Below are positions 20,403-30,288 of a DNA stretch of 57,363 nt, piece by piece; position 1 is the stretch's first letter, and each line of letters opens with the position of its first letter. The translations under genes and the position numbers were made by a program. The notes under the pieces are model-generated. The model was not told the origin of the DNA, made no database searches, and saw only the letters and a list, made by a program, of their open reading frames with translations. The DNA lies in the NCBI RefSeq assembly GCF_000485595.1, contig NW_014578039.1:20434-77796 (forward strand), read 5' to 3'. This stretch comes from Priapulus caudatus (lineage: Eukaryota > Priapulida > Priapulimorpha > Priapulimorphida > Priapulidae).

Positions 20403-22026
20403 TGTAGAGATTTCGGTTTCACGAAGAATCTATTTTTTACAAACCACAACACGCAACGAGGCGCGGCCATTTTGGTATAACTAAAAACCTGGATCGGAAA
20501 ACCAGATAACACACAAATTCCACTTAAGAAATAAATATGCAAAATCAAAGAAAGGAAAAGCCTAGCAGTAGTAAAGTACAGGTTAAAAGAATAAAGAGAA
20601 AATAAATAGAACAGTAATTAGAATGGAATACAAATGGAAAGGTACTCGGCTAGTTTTCAGCTGCAACAGGTCTAAATACAGACGCGTAATATAAAACACC
20701 TGGCCGCATCGAGGCAAAGAGTACACCGGTATAAACTGGTACGGAAGCGTTGCCAGCTGGGAACACCCCCTGCTTGTTGCTAGGAAAAGGGGGCGGATCG
20801 TACACGGCCAGGTAGCAACCAGGCCGTATATAAGGCAGCCGAAAAGTAAGAGAAATCAGAACGCCTGGGCAGCAGCCCACTAGGAGCACCAAAGACACGG
20901 AGCAGCAAAAGACACGGAGCAGCAAAAGACACGAGCAGTACAGACACGGAGCATTAAGACACGGAGCATTAAAGACAGAGCATCAAAGACACGGAGCATT
21001 AAAGACACGGAGCCTTATAAAGACACGGATCAAGACAGACACGAATTATTACAGACACAGCTCACTACAGACACAGGCCATACAGACACAGATCACTGCA
21101 CGGAGGCAGACGAAAGAAGAAGGAAGAAAGAAGAAGGAAGAGACCAGACGAAAGAAGAAGAAAGACGATAGGAGATAAAAGATAGAGAGAAGAGCAGAGA
21201 AAGAAGAAGGAAGGCATAAAATAATAGAAAGAAGAAAGACGATAGGAGATAAAAGATAGAGAGAAGAGCAGAGAAAGAAGAAAGAAGATAGAAGAGAGAA
21301 GAAAGAAGACAGAAGAAAGAAGAGAGAGGAGAGAAGAAGATAGAAGGAAGAAGAAGAAGGAAAGAAGAGAGCAGAAGGGGGAAGAAGGAAGAGAGAAGAA
21401 AGAAAGAAGGGAGAAGACAGAAGAACAAAGATAGCAGAGAGGAGACAGAAGCAAGAAGGAGGAGGGAAGAAAGAAGACGAAAGATAGAAGAGAGAAGGCA
21501 GGTGATAGAAGAAAGAAGACCGAGGACAGAGAAAGAGAGGGGGCGACGGACGACAGAGAACGAAGAAGGAACAAGAAACGGCGCGACGCAGAGAGGAGAG
21601 AGGAGAACGCCGACAGCAGGTGCCGTTACGTCTTATTCTCACTCCCGACAATCTGCATAGATACGTCGGGTTCACGTTCGCACCGAAGCACCTATATTAT
21701 TGCACGTAACCGTTTACCGGCCTTCTGCCCTAAAAATATTATAGTCACAACAACTAGTACGTCACACAGCCAGAGCATTCCTAACGCGTCGAGTAACTAC
21801 TCGATACGATACCGTATAACTGTAGTGTGTATACTAGCAATAAAAACTACCGGTTCCGTATAAGTAAGTATCTTGCGTTGAGTTTATTTGTCTCATTGTT
21901 TTGCCACCTGCTGCCACGCAACACAGTCCCGCTTTGCCACCGGGAGCAAGAATACTTGATCCCGAAAAATAATTGTGCATTCACACGCACATAATTCTCA
22001 TAGCGGCGACCCCTAGCGCCACTACA
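20403..22026 (+). mobile_element. 3' LTR of Gypsy C, copy 1
   Basis: Begins TGTAGAG after the purine tract agagaaagtaagggggag and ends CACTACA. It contains gtatataagg near 20828 (TATA) and a degenerate cluster of agacacggagc repeats (about 20893-21010). A GA-rich tract follows at about 21100-21600, and AATAAA near 21839. It matches 28619-30288 except in the minisatellite and GA tract, where the copies truly differ. Confidence 0.65.
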
Positions 22027-22169
22027 CTAGCACTTAGTCTTCGTGTGAAATGACCTTTGTCGATGTGAACGTTGCTAATCAAAAATAAATCAATAACATT
22101 GGACACCAGATTGCAGCTTTACTACGTAATGTTGTTAAAGATTTTACAACCTGATTACTCCTATTTCAG

Positions 22170-25100
22170 ACCAGATAGAGTAATAACAGCAACTGAAGAA
22201 GTGCCGTTAGAAGAAATGGAGTTCGGGATGGAGGTGCCGGATGTTGATGTTGGGGACGATGACGCAACAGAAGAGGTTGGGCCGGCTATCGATCGGGTTA
22301 AAACGAAGGATGACTGTGAAAGAATAACAGATGACATTGTCTGCCTGTCATTCGTGAAACTAATAAAGACACTGGCAAACACCCATGATACGCAGTGTAC
22401 GCGGAGAAATTCGTTGGATCCGCGTTGTATCTGAAATGGGTAAAAATTCTCATGCATGTTCATATTCAAGATGTATATACTTTTAATGCAGTTTTCCTTT
22501 CGACATTTTCACTGACAGAAAATTACGGCCGGCAAGCTGGAAAATTGTACATGAATGCTCCTATTCCCACGTGGGCATCGGCAACAACTTCTTTAACCTT
22601 CAAACCTTCGGTTAGGAGTTCCCCCATGGCGTCAGTAAATCCCTTCTTCTCCATATTGTTGTACTTTCTGTCCATCACGTGTTGACACAATTTCCTGAAA
22701 AATTAAAATTTCTTGCCAACCCCTGATTAGTTCTCCAACATTTCTTTATACATTTAAGCATCATGCGTTGTAACTTATGCTGTACACGTTTTTTATTGCA
22801 GTTCTGCGAGAACAAGCACCTTGTGCACAAATGGTGTTCACAGCCACTGTTAAATAAACGCTTGCACAGCATAGACATCCTGATTGCTGCGTCCATTCTG
22901 ACGTCAGGCAACAATTTTCACAAGATGGCTCTATGGGCGGAGCACTTAAGAAGTTTGTGTCTGTAGCCACGTTCCACAACATTCAAAGAAGCTACCTGGT
23001 GCCAACAGTAGAGAACCTCTGGAGTGACCACCAGAAAGAAGTAGTAGCCGATATGAAAGACAAGGAGATTGCTGTACTGGGTATGTACTAATCTATGAAA
23101 TTGTATTTAAATTGTTGTAAATGTTGACTCCAAATAATAGAGACCCACTACTCTGTCCATTACTGCCAATTTCAACTCCAAATTAAAACAGCTGGGTTTA
23201 GCTTATTAATAATAAGTAACAAAACGTATATATGCAGACTATGGACGAATGGACTCTCCAGGGTATTCTGCCCAGTACTGCAGCTACACTATCATGGAGT
23301 GAGTTTAAAAAATACTAACTATTAAAACACTAGACAAACAAGTGACAGAAAGTTTACGAATATGGTGAAGGGTTTAAGGGATTTAACGACGACCTGGGGG
23401 AAGTCATAGCCAAAGGTTTGAAGGTGAAAGAAGTTGTCACAGATGCCCACATGGCAATAGAAGAATTCATGAGTAAGTTTCCCATATGATTCCTTAACGT
23501 TCATTACAGTTGTACTTAGATGAACTGCTATATGAGATGATTGCGTTTCAATTTTGTATAGCAAAACTTAGTAAGAAATGCGAAGTAATTTTAGCGGGTC
23601 ATTTCTCACGTAATATGTATAAATACAAATAAAAAACTTTAAGGATGTAGCTTGTTTTTGTAGTAGCATCTTCTGTCTGTAATCTTTCATTGGGACTCAG
23701 TATCCTGACGTGAAGCACTTGAACGATGTGTGACACGTTGCAAAAAAAATTGTGGAAGAAGATAATTTCCGTATGTATTCCGAAATACTTCCCAAGTGTC
23801 ACTAAACTACACGCAGTTGTAATTTAAACCCAAATTTCATTATAATGCAGAATAACAATCGCCTTTTGTAGTGCATTAAAAACAGCTACGATGTAATTTC
23901 TCAAATAGAATGGATAACTTTACCGGAACTATTGTTACATTTTCTTTTGTGATTGAAGGAGTTACAGCATACTATGGAGAACATTATATTTGTTTGTGAA
24001 TTTCAGGCAGGACAACAGAAAGGATGCGAATCCTTGAAGAAATGGGCTAGAGACATCATCAACCATTTCTGGTTTAAGTGTCAACAAGCACAGACGTATG
24101 CCGAGTTCCTGGTAAGTTGTCTTAAAGTTACCTAGACACTATTTTGAGTTGAATGTTGCTTATTGTTATAGTGCTGAAGTGTCTGGTACACACAAGGGAA
24201 AACTTTGGCCCGTGGGCTGGATGCGACCCGCAAAGTACTTTAATCCGGCCCTGGACACTTTATCAGATCAACAATATGTTGGCTAAATCGAAGCGTTTTT
24301 ACAATTTTAAAACAGTAGTGTACAGTAGTTGCCTGTGTGTTCCAAATGTTATGCAATCTTCTTCATGTCTATTTTTTCCCTGCAAATCAGTGCAAATGAA
24401 TGATTTTCATGGTTCATATCAATTTTGCAATGGTTGGCCCCCGGTTTACTTTCTTCTGTTCAATGTGACCTATAGGACAAAAAGATTGCCCACCCCTGGT
24501 CTAGTATCATTCTAGAATACGTTTCAGTTATGCCGAATTTATGATTGCAGAACATATGGAGAAGCTTACTTAACCATGTCGTTAATGAGCACCACTGGAT
24601 TCTGCCTTATGGGCAAGGAACAAACAAGTGCCAGCATGGACCACTGAACGACGATGAGCGGGACAAACTGTGGCTGGACAGAAAGTCAGACTACCAAGCA
24701 TTGACAATCCTCGCCAAGATCGTTCTGGACAAACGGTTTCTCAACAGAGTCAGCTAGGAGCTGAAATTTAGGTAACGTGTTTGCTCTCCCAATATTAAAG
24801 GTGGCTGGGTAAATTTTGAGTAATGTTCGTTTTGATTGATTTACATGTCTTTTACAATAATATTTTTCTGCCTGGTTAACAGAAGTACATCTGCATTGGA
24901 GGTCTTCCATAATCACATACTAATGTACTGAAGAGGTTCGCATATACACCATCATTCTATAGGGCACGCAACCTATTGGCAGCGTTGGACCACAACGTTC
25001 ATTTAGACAGGCCATTGCTGAATAATAAGGAGGGCAGCGTTGTGTAAGTAAATGTTCTTGTGAGCATAATTGCAATTGTCCTTACTGTATACAGACATAT

Positions 25101-25270
25101 TGACAGCATTGTTGCATTTTTTCCATATCTTGTACACTTGTGAAGTAAGACTTTCCGTGCAGTTAAAAATACTACAAAACAAAACATGTTTGAATAACTT
25201 TTCTTTAGATACGCACGACATTTATTACAACAACACAAGTGGGAGGTGGACAGCTTACCCGTGCAAGGTA
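22170..25270 (+). pseudogene. Multi-exon transposase-like gene, exons 1 to n-1
   Basis: Exons with GT/AG edges are visible: about 22170-22433 (acidic), 22802-23080 (HKWCSQPLLNKRLHSIDILI ... TFHNIQRSYLVPTVENLW), 23238-23299 (GRMDSPGYSAQYCSYT), 23360-23471 (VVTDAHMAIEEFM), about 23698-23802 (YPDVKHLND), 24007-24111 (KWARDIINHFWFKCQQ), 24551-24756 (NEHHWILPYGQGTNKCQHGP, KIVLDKRFLN), about 24884-25045 (RARNLLAALDHN) and 25208-25266 (SGRWTAYPCKV). I recall a large uncharacterised family in fish and invertebrates with these motifs. The spaced Asp motifs (D-x-G-R-x-D-S-P-G, V-T-D-A-H) suggest an RNase H-fold transposase, but that is inference. Some exons carry a stop (TGA for Trp at 23734) or frameshift. 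The last exon lies at 32418-32605. Confidence 0.55.
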
Positions 25271-25281
25271 AGGAAGATATA

Positions 25282-25440
25282 TAGTGCAGCGGCTAAGGAC
25301 CATAATTCGATGGTATTGTGCACTTTGTGAAGAAAGCACCATTTTTTGTGTACATATAGATTATTGTATTGTGGATTTTTTCAGATATGGAGCCATCGCG
25401 AATTTTACCTCATAGCCGCCATTTTCCAAGATGGCCGCCA
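25282..25440 (+). repeat. Left arm of a TIR element inserted in the transposase-like gene
   Basis: From tagtgcagcggctaagg to about gatggccgccaagatggcc, the sequence is the reverse complement of 32258-32412 over about 155 bases. Flanks are ATA on both sides (25279-25281, 32413-32415), a possible 3-bp target duplication. Confidence 0.8.
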
Positions 25441-27040
25441 AGATGGCCTACCGGTCATGAGCTTCTTTCAAGAATTAAAAGAAGAGGGGTCACCAAAGCC
25501 AGACTTCGGACAAATCTCACACCTAGGAGCAGAGGCTAAAGCGTATTGGGGACAGTGGGACCAACTAGAAGTCCACGAAGGACGGCTGTACCGACGGTGG
25601 GAGACATCGGTCACCCCAAGTCACCCCATCCGGCAGCTAATTGTTCCAAAAAGTCTACGCAAAGAAATATTTCAGCAGTTACACTATCACCGGACAGCAG
25701 GACACCAAGGGGAAAAACGAAGCAGGGCAAGTATACAACAGAGATTCTACTGGCCCCGGTACACTCAAGACATCAAGAGATGGTGCCGATACTGCAGTAC
25801 CTGCGCTAGACGAAAGCCAGGAAAGGGACTGAAGAGAGGACGATTAAAACAAATGACTTACGGGGCACCATTCGAGCGAATTGCCATCGACATTATGGGA
25901 CCACTCGAGGAAACCTCTGCGGGAAAAAAGGTGATCATGGTCGTCTGCGACTACTTTTCTAAATGGACCGAAGCCTACGCCTTGCCAAATCAGGAGGCCT
26001 ATACGGTCGCGGACACCCTCGTCACGGAGTACATATGTCGATATGGAGTACCCTATCAAATCCATACGGACCAAGGCCCCGATTTCGAATCCCGACTATT
26101 CCAGGGGGTGTGTAAACTGCTACAAATCAACAAAACCCGAACCACACCATATCACCCACGATCCGACGGACTAGTGGAAAGGTTTAATCGGACATTACAA
26201 CAGATGCTATCCATGTTTGTAAATCAGTACAGAGATGATTGGGATGAGCATCTCCCATTCGTCATGATGGCCTACCGAGCCACAACGCAAGCCTCTACCG
26301 GCTGCTCACCCAATCTAATGATGTTTGGACGGGAGATCCACCTGCCAGTAGACATAATGGTGGGACCACCACCCGACCCTCAACGGAATACCAGGTGCCC
26401 GCACGAATACGTTCAGTGGATACAGGATGTGATGTCCGAGGCATACGACTTTGCACGCATATCACTGAAACAGGCCGCACAAAGACAAAAGAAAGGATAC
26501 GATAAGGACGTCAAATCCCTCCACTTAGAAGCCGGCCAATTCGTCTGGTACTGGTATCCACCAGGAATCCGAAGAAAACTGGGTCATGGCTGGCGGGGAC
26601 CCTATTTGATTATTAAAAAGATCAGCGAGTTACTATGTGTTATTCAGGAGGGAATACACACAAAAAGGCGAGTGGTACACATCGACTATCTAAAACCCTA
26701 CGAAACAGAGGAGGCACTGCTGGATTGGAGGATGCCAAGGGTGGTGGAACACCCAGTAATTCACCAAGATGAAGAAACCCCGGAAACGGACCAAGACACG
26801 GTTATTGAGGGCTGGCAGGGAGAGGAGAACGATGTACCCGAACCACCTGACCCTCCCTGGCAAGGGGGCGGTGGGGACCTCCCAGAGGGGGCTGTCCCTA
26901 AGGATCACTGGGCCGAAGGCCCACCCACAAAAAGGGGGGAGGAAAGAAACCAGGAGGAGGGGGCACTTCAGCTAGAAGAGAGACCCACTGTGAGGAAGGG
27001 AGAGCGTATTAGGAAGCCACCCAGACGCATGGACCTATAG
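25346..27040 (+). CDS. Gypsy C integrase (intact frame, chimeric N terminus)
   Basis: 564 codons, of which about the first 35 translate the TIR element and are not native. The H-H-C-C zinc domain has H115, H120, C150 and C153. The catalytic core has D182 (IDIMGPL), D242 (HTDQGPDF) and E278 (DGLVERFNR), followed by AYRATTQASTGCSPNLMMFG. A GPY/F-type module (GHGWRGPYLIIKKI, from about 415) lies before an acidic, proline-rich tail ending near 564. It would insert the element cDNA into chromatin. No frameshift, unlike copy 1. The start codon is artificial because the true protein is part of a longer pol polyprotein. Confidence 0.85.
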   Translation: MCTYRLLYCGFFQIWSHREFYLIAAIFQDGRQDGLPVMSFFQELKEEGSPKPDFGQISHLGAEAKAYWGQWDQLEVHEGRLYRRWETSVTPSHPIRQLIVPKSLRKEIFQQLHYHRTAGHQGEKRSRASIQQRFYWPRYTQDIKRWCRYCSTCARRKPGKGLKRGRLKQMTYGAPFERIAIDIMGPLEETSAGKKVIMVVCDYFSKWTEAYALPNQEAYTVADTLVTEYICRYGVPYQIHTDQGPDFESRLFQGVCKLLQINKTRTTPYHPRSDGLVERFNRTLQQMLSMFVNQYRDDWDEHLPFVMMAYRATTQASTGCSPNLMMFGREIHLPVDIMVGPPPDPQRNTRCPHEYVQWIQDVMSEAYDFARISLKQAAQRQKKGYDKDVKSLHLEAGQFVWYWYPPGIRRKLGHGWRGPYLIIKKISELLCVIQEGIHTKRRVVHIDYLKPYETEEALLDWRMPRVVEHPVIHQDEETPETDQDTVIEGWQGEENDVPEPPDPPWQGGGGDLPEGAVPKDHWAEGPPTKRGEERNQEEGALQLEERPTVRKGERIRKPPRRMDL

Positions 27041-27105
27041 GGGGAGGAAATACCACTACCTGAGGGGGGCAACACTAACGTAATCTTTGGGCAACATTTT
27101 GCAGG

Positions 27106-28221
27106 ATGGACGAGGGATTCGAGATCCATGCAGGATCCGATGACACCCTGGGAGGGAATCTTCCCGCACCACGGCCGCAGCTAAAAGGAGGCAGCAAGCC
27201 AGGTCCATCCGGGAAGCAGAGACCGCCAGGCCAGCAGAACGGGTACGGCCACGGGGCTGGACAATCCTGGCCGTACACCAAGGCCCTGCCACGGAGGGAA
27301 ACCCCAGGGTACCCCAATCCAAGCCCGCGGAACCGGGTCGCCCATAGACTGCCCCGCCAGGCCATGGACGGGGTCTTAACAACAAGGGCGGACGAGAGCT
27401 GTGGAAGGAGGAAGGAGGAGGAAAGCAGGGAGAGGCAAGAGAAGCGACGCATAGAGAGGGACGAGCTGGCCAAAACCGCCAGACGCCGACGATTCGAGGA
27501 GGAGGAGGAAAAGAAGAAGAAGCGGGAGAGAGAAAAGGCCAAGCAGGTGGCACGCGAACAAAGGTACGAGGAAGCGCAGAAGAGTTGGACAACGAGCAAG
27601 AGAGGAGGGGAGGAGGAGCTCCCCGAGGAGGTCCTAACCATGCTGGTCCGGCCCTTCGCCTGGGAAGAGGACGGCATGGTGAGTCCCCTTCCTCCCACTC
27701 CACAACCCAACACCCCTGCTGACCTTGCTCAAAGCCCTCTGCCCACCGCACCGGAGGCCAGCGCCACTGCCGACGTCACCCGGAGCCCTCTGACAGCCGC
27801 ACCCAAAGTCAGCACTACCACCCGCATTGGGCGAAGCAGTCAACGCCTCGCCGGCCTACGGCAGAACTGGAAGAAGCTAATGATCCGAATTGAAGAAGAA
27901 GAACGACACCTCGAGGAGCTACGCACCATCGAGAAGCGGGAGCAGGAAGAGGAGAGGGGGAAACGGGAGAGGATCAAGCAAGAGGAAGGGGAATTGGAGA
28001 GAACGAAGAGGGAAAAGGCGGAGCTGCAGAAGGAGATAGAAGAGCTGAAGAGAGACAAAGAAAGATGGACCGCCATCAGGCCAGTCACCGCCAGCGAGCT
28101 GGTGCAGCAGCTAAGAAGGCGATACCGCGCCATCGAGGGCCTAGCATCTGGAGTAACGCTCCAGCAAGAGCTAGGACTGAGCTCGAGTTCGGCGGGGCCA
28201 TCTTCGGACGAAGAGCTCTAG
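27106..28221 (+). CDS. Extra 3' ORF of Gypsy C: charged coiled-coil protein
   Basis: 371 codons, 65 bases after the pol stop and in a different frame, occupying the position where some Gypsy elements carry env. There is no signal peptide, no membrane segment and no Cys pattern. It has a Gly/Pro-rich head, then a long Arg/Glu/Lys helix (about residues 100-170), a Pro/Ala/Thr linker (about 195-250), and a second Glu/Arg/Lys coiled coil (about 265-330). A short Ser/acidic tail (LGLSSSSAGPSSDEEL) ends it. No homologue is recognised. Possible roles include a structural or gag-like accessory protein. An intact frame over 1.1 kb argues for selection during amplification. Confidence 0.6.
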   Translation: MDEGFEIHAGSDDTLGGNLPAPRPQLKGGSKPGPSGKQRPPGQQNGYGHGAGQSWPYTKALPRRETPGYPNPSPRNRVAHRLPRQAMDGVLTTRADESCGRRKEEESRERQEKRRIERDELAKTARRRRFEEEEEKKKKREREKAKQVAREQRYEEAQKSWTTSKRGGEEELPEEVLTMLVRPFAWEEDGMVSPLPPTPQPNTPADLAQSPLPTAPEASATADVTRSPLTAAPKVSTTTRIGRSSQRLAGLRQNWKKLMIRIEEEERHLEELRTIEKREQEEERGKRERIKQEEGELERTKREKAELQKEIEELKRDKERWTAIRPVTASELVQQLRRRYRAIEGLASGVTLQQELGLSSSSAGPSSDEEL

Positions 28222-29041
28222 AAAACCTTGAGCAGCTCCATCCTCAGGAAAAACAGTTTCAGGGACATATACATAGCATATATATATAATCCGATGTTTT
28301 TATAATTGTTAAAATATATATATTTTTGAAAAGACATATATAATCTTATACCATTGAAACGTTTATATTTTATATAATCTTAAAAACCCTATATAACCTG
28401 ATACCGTTGACACGTCTATATATTATAACTTTGGAAAGGATCTATATAACCTTCCGCTGGTAATTTTAAAACACGGGTATATGTTGTACGTTTAAAAGAA
28501 AAGTTTTATTAAAAGGATTTATAATCTTTATCAAACAACTCTAGAATCGCATAATTTACAGGGGAGAAGTCAAAGTAATCCGCATCCGAGGGCGGATGCT
28601 AGAGAAAGTAAGGGGGGGTGTAGAGATTTCGGTTTCACCGAAGAATCTAGTTTACAAACCACAACAACACAACGAGGCGCGGCCATTTTGGTATAACTGA
28701 AAACCTGGATCGGAAAACCAGATGACACCCAAATTCCACTTAAGAAATGAATACACAAAATCAAATAAAGGAAAAGCCTAGCAGTAGTAAAGTACAGGTT
28801 AAAAGAATAAAGAGAAAATAAATAGAACGGTAATTAGAATGGAATACAAATAGAAAGATACTCGGCTAGTTTCAGCTAGCAACAGGTCTAAATACAGAGC
28901 GTAATATAAAACACCTGGCCGCATCCAGGCAAAGAGTACACCGGTATAAACTGGTACGGAAGCGTTGCCAGCTGGGAACACCCCCTGCTTGTTGCTAGGA
29001 AAAGGGGGCGGATCGTACACGGCCAGGTAGCAACCAGGCCG

Positions 29042-29050
29042 TATATAAGG
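29042..29050 (+). promoter_or_regulatory. TATA box of the Gypsy C LTR
   Basis: tatataagg, conserved in both LTR copies, about 425 bp into the LTR. Transcription would start some 25-35 bases downstream, just before the minisatellite, placing the repeats in R/U5 and the transcript leader. Confidence 0.55.
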
Positions 29051-29107
29051 CGGCCGAAAAGTAAGAGAAATCAGAACGCCTGGGCAGCAGCCCACTAGGA
29101 GCACCAA

Positions 29108-29290
29108 AGACACGGAGCAGCAAAAGACACAGAACAGTACAGACACGGAGCAGCAGAAGACACAGAACAGTACAGACACGGAGCAGCAGAAGACACAGAA
29201 CAGTACAGACACGGAGCAGCAGAAGACACAGAACAGTACAGACACGGAGCAGCAGGAGACACAGAACAGTAAAGACACGGAGCCTTATAA
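29108..29290. repeat. 33-bp minisatellite in the LTR
   Basis: agacacgga begins at 29108, 29141, 29174, 29207, 29240 and 29273, exactly 33 apart (unit agacacggagcagcagaag + acacagaacagtac). The corresponding place in copy 1 (20893-21010) holds shorter, differently arranged units. Confidence 0.85.
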
Positions 29291-29369
29291 AGACACGGAT
29301 CAAGACAGACACGAATTATTACAGACACAGCTCACTACAGACACAGGCCATACGGACACAGATCACTGC

Positions 29370-29880
29370 ACGGAGGCAGACAAAGAGGGAGAAGAGGAGA
29401 GAGAAGAAGGAAGACAGACGAAAGAAGAAGAAAGACGATAGGAGATAAAAGATAGAGAGAAGAGCAGAGAAAGAAGAAGGAAGGCATAAAATAATAGAAA
29501 GAAGAAAGACGACAGGAGATAAAAGATAGAGAGAAGAGGAGAGAGAAGAGAAGAAGATAGAAGGAAGAAGAGGAAGGAAAGAAAGAAGAGAGAGGAGAGA
29601 AAGAAGATAAAGGAGAAGAAGAAGGAAGAAGAGAGCAGAAAGGGGAAGAAGAAGAGAGAAGAAAGAAAGAAGGGAGAAGACAGAAGAACGAAGATAGCAG
29701 AGAGGAGACAGAAGCAAGAAGGAGGAGGAGGGAAGAAAGAAGACGAAAGATAGAAGAGAGAAGGCAGGTGAAAGAAGAAAGAAGACCGAAGACAGAAGGA
29801 AGAAGAGGGCCGACAGACGACAGAAGAACGAAGAAGGAACAAGAAACGGCGCGACGCAGAGAGGAGAGAGGAGACCGCCG
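29370..29880. repeat. Long GA-rich purine tract in the LTR
   Basis: About 500 bases almost free of C and T on the + strand, built from gaagaaagaaga-like words with gataggagataaaagata interspersions. It produces long Leu/Ser/Phe-rich open frames on - that I regard as spurious. The copy at 21100-21600 differs by several block insertions and deletions. Confidence 0.8.
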
Positions 29881-30288
29881 ACAGCAGGTGCCGTTACGTC
29901 TTATTCTCACTCCCGACAATCTGCATAGATACGTCGTGTCACGTTCGCACCAAAGCACCTATATTATTGCACGTAACCGTTTACCGGCCTTCTGCCCTAA
30001 AAATATTATAGTCACAACAGCTAGTGAGTCACACAGCCAGAGCATTTCTAACGCGTCGAGTAACTACTCGATACGATACCGTATAAACTGTAGTGTGTAT
30101 CATAGCAAATAAAACTACCGGTTCCGTATAAGTAAGTATCTTGCGTTGAGTTTATTTGTCTCATTGTTTTGCCACCTGCTGCCACGCAACACAGTCCCGC
30201 TTTGCCACCGGAGCCAAGAAATGATCCGAAAAAAATTGTGCATTCACACGCACATAATTCTCATAGCGGCGACCCTAGCGCCACTACA

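Larger units (their letters stand above)
16478..22026 (+). mobile_element. Ty3/Gypsy element C, copy 1 (RNase H to 3' LTR), frame-broken
   Basis: The order is RNase H, integrase, a 3' coiled-coil ORF and a long LTR. From about 17130 it matches 25445-30288 base for base apart from many one-base insertions and deletions that destroy the integrase and coiled-coil frames. The RNase H part is present only here. Gag, protease and the RT core are absent. Confidence 0.75.
25445..30288 (+). mobile_element. Ty3/Gypsy element C, copy 2 (integrase to 3' LTR)
   Basis: Same element as 16478-22026 but with intact integrase and 3' ORF. Its left edge is an abrupt joint inside the TIR element at about 25445, with no LTR, PBS or target duplication. 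Its right edge continues into the same gene sequence that follows copy 1, so it is a duplicate of the locus rather than an independent insertion. Confidence 0.75.
28619..30288 (+). mobile_element. 3' LTR of Gypsy C, copy 2 (about 1.67 kb)
   Basis: Follows a polypurine tract (agagaaagtaaggggggg). Starts TGTAGAG and ends CACTACA. TATA-like tatataagg is at 29042-29050, a 33-bp minisatellite at 29108-29290, a purine-only tract at about 29370-29880, and a polyadenylation-type aataaaa near 30105. The boundaries are inferred from terminal sequence and from where gene-like sequence resumes. Confidence 0.6.

Noticed and set aside
21049-21675. Leu/Ser/Phe-rich minus-strand open frames over the GA tract (also 29319-29958)
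   Set aside because: Produced by the purine repeat, which lacks stop codons in antisense. Composition mimics membrane proteins but has no real pattern.
28799-29328. Cys/Val-rich minus-strand frame with a repeated motif (VLFCVFCCSVS)
   Set aside because: The periodicity is the 33-bp minisatellite (11 codons), not a protein repeat selected as such.
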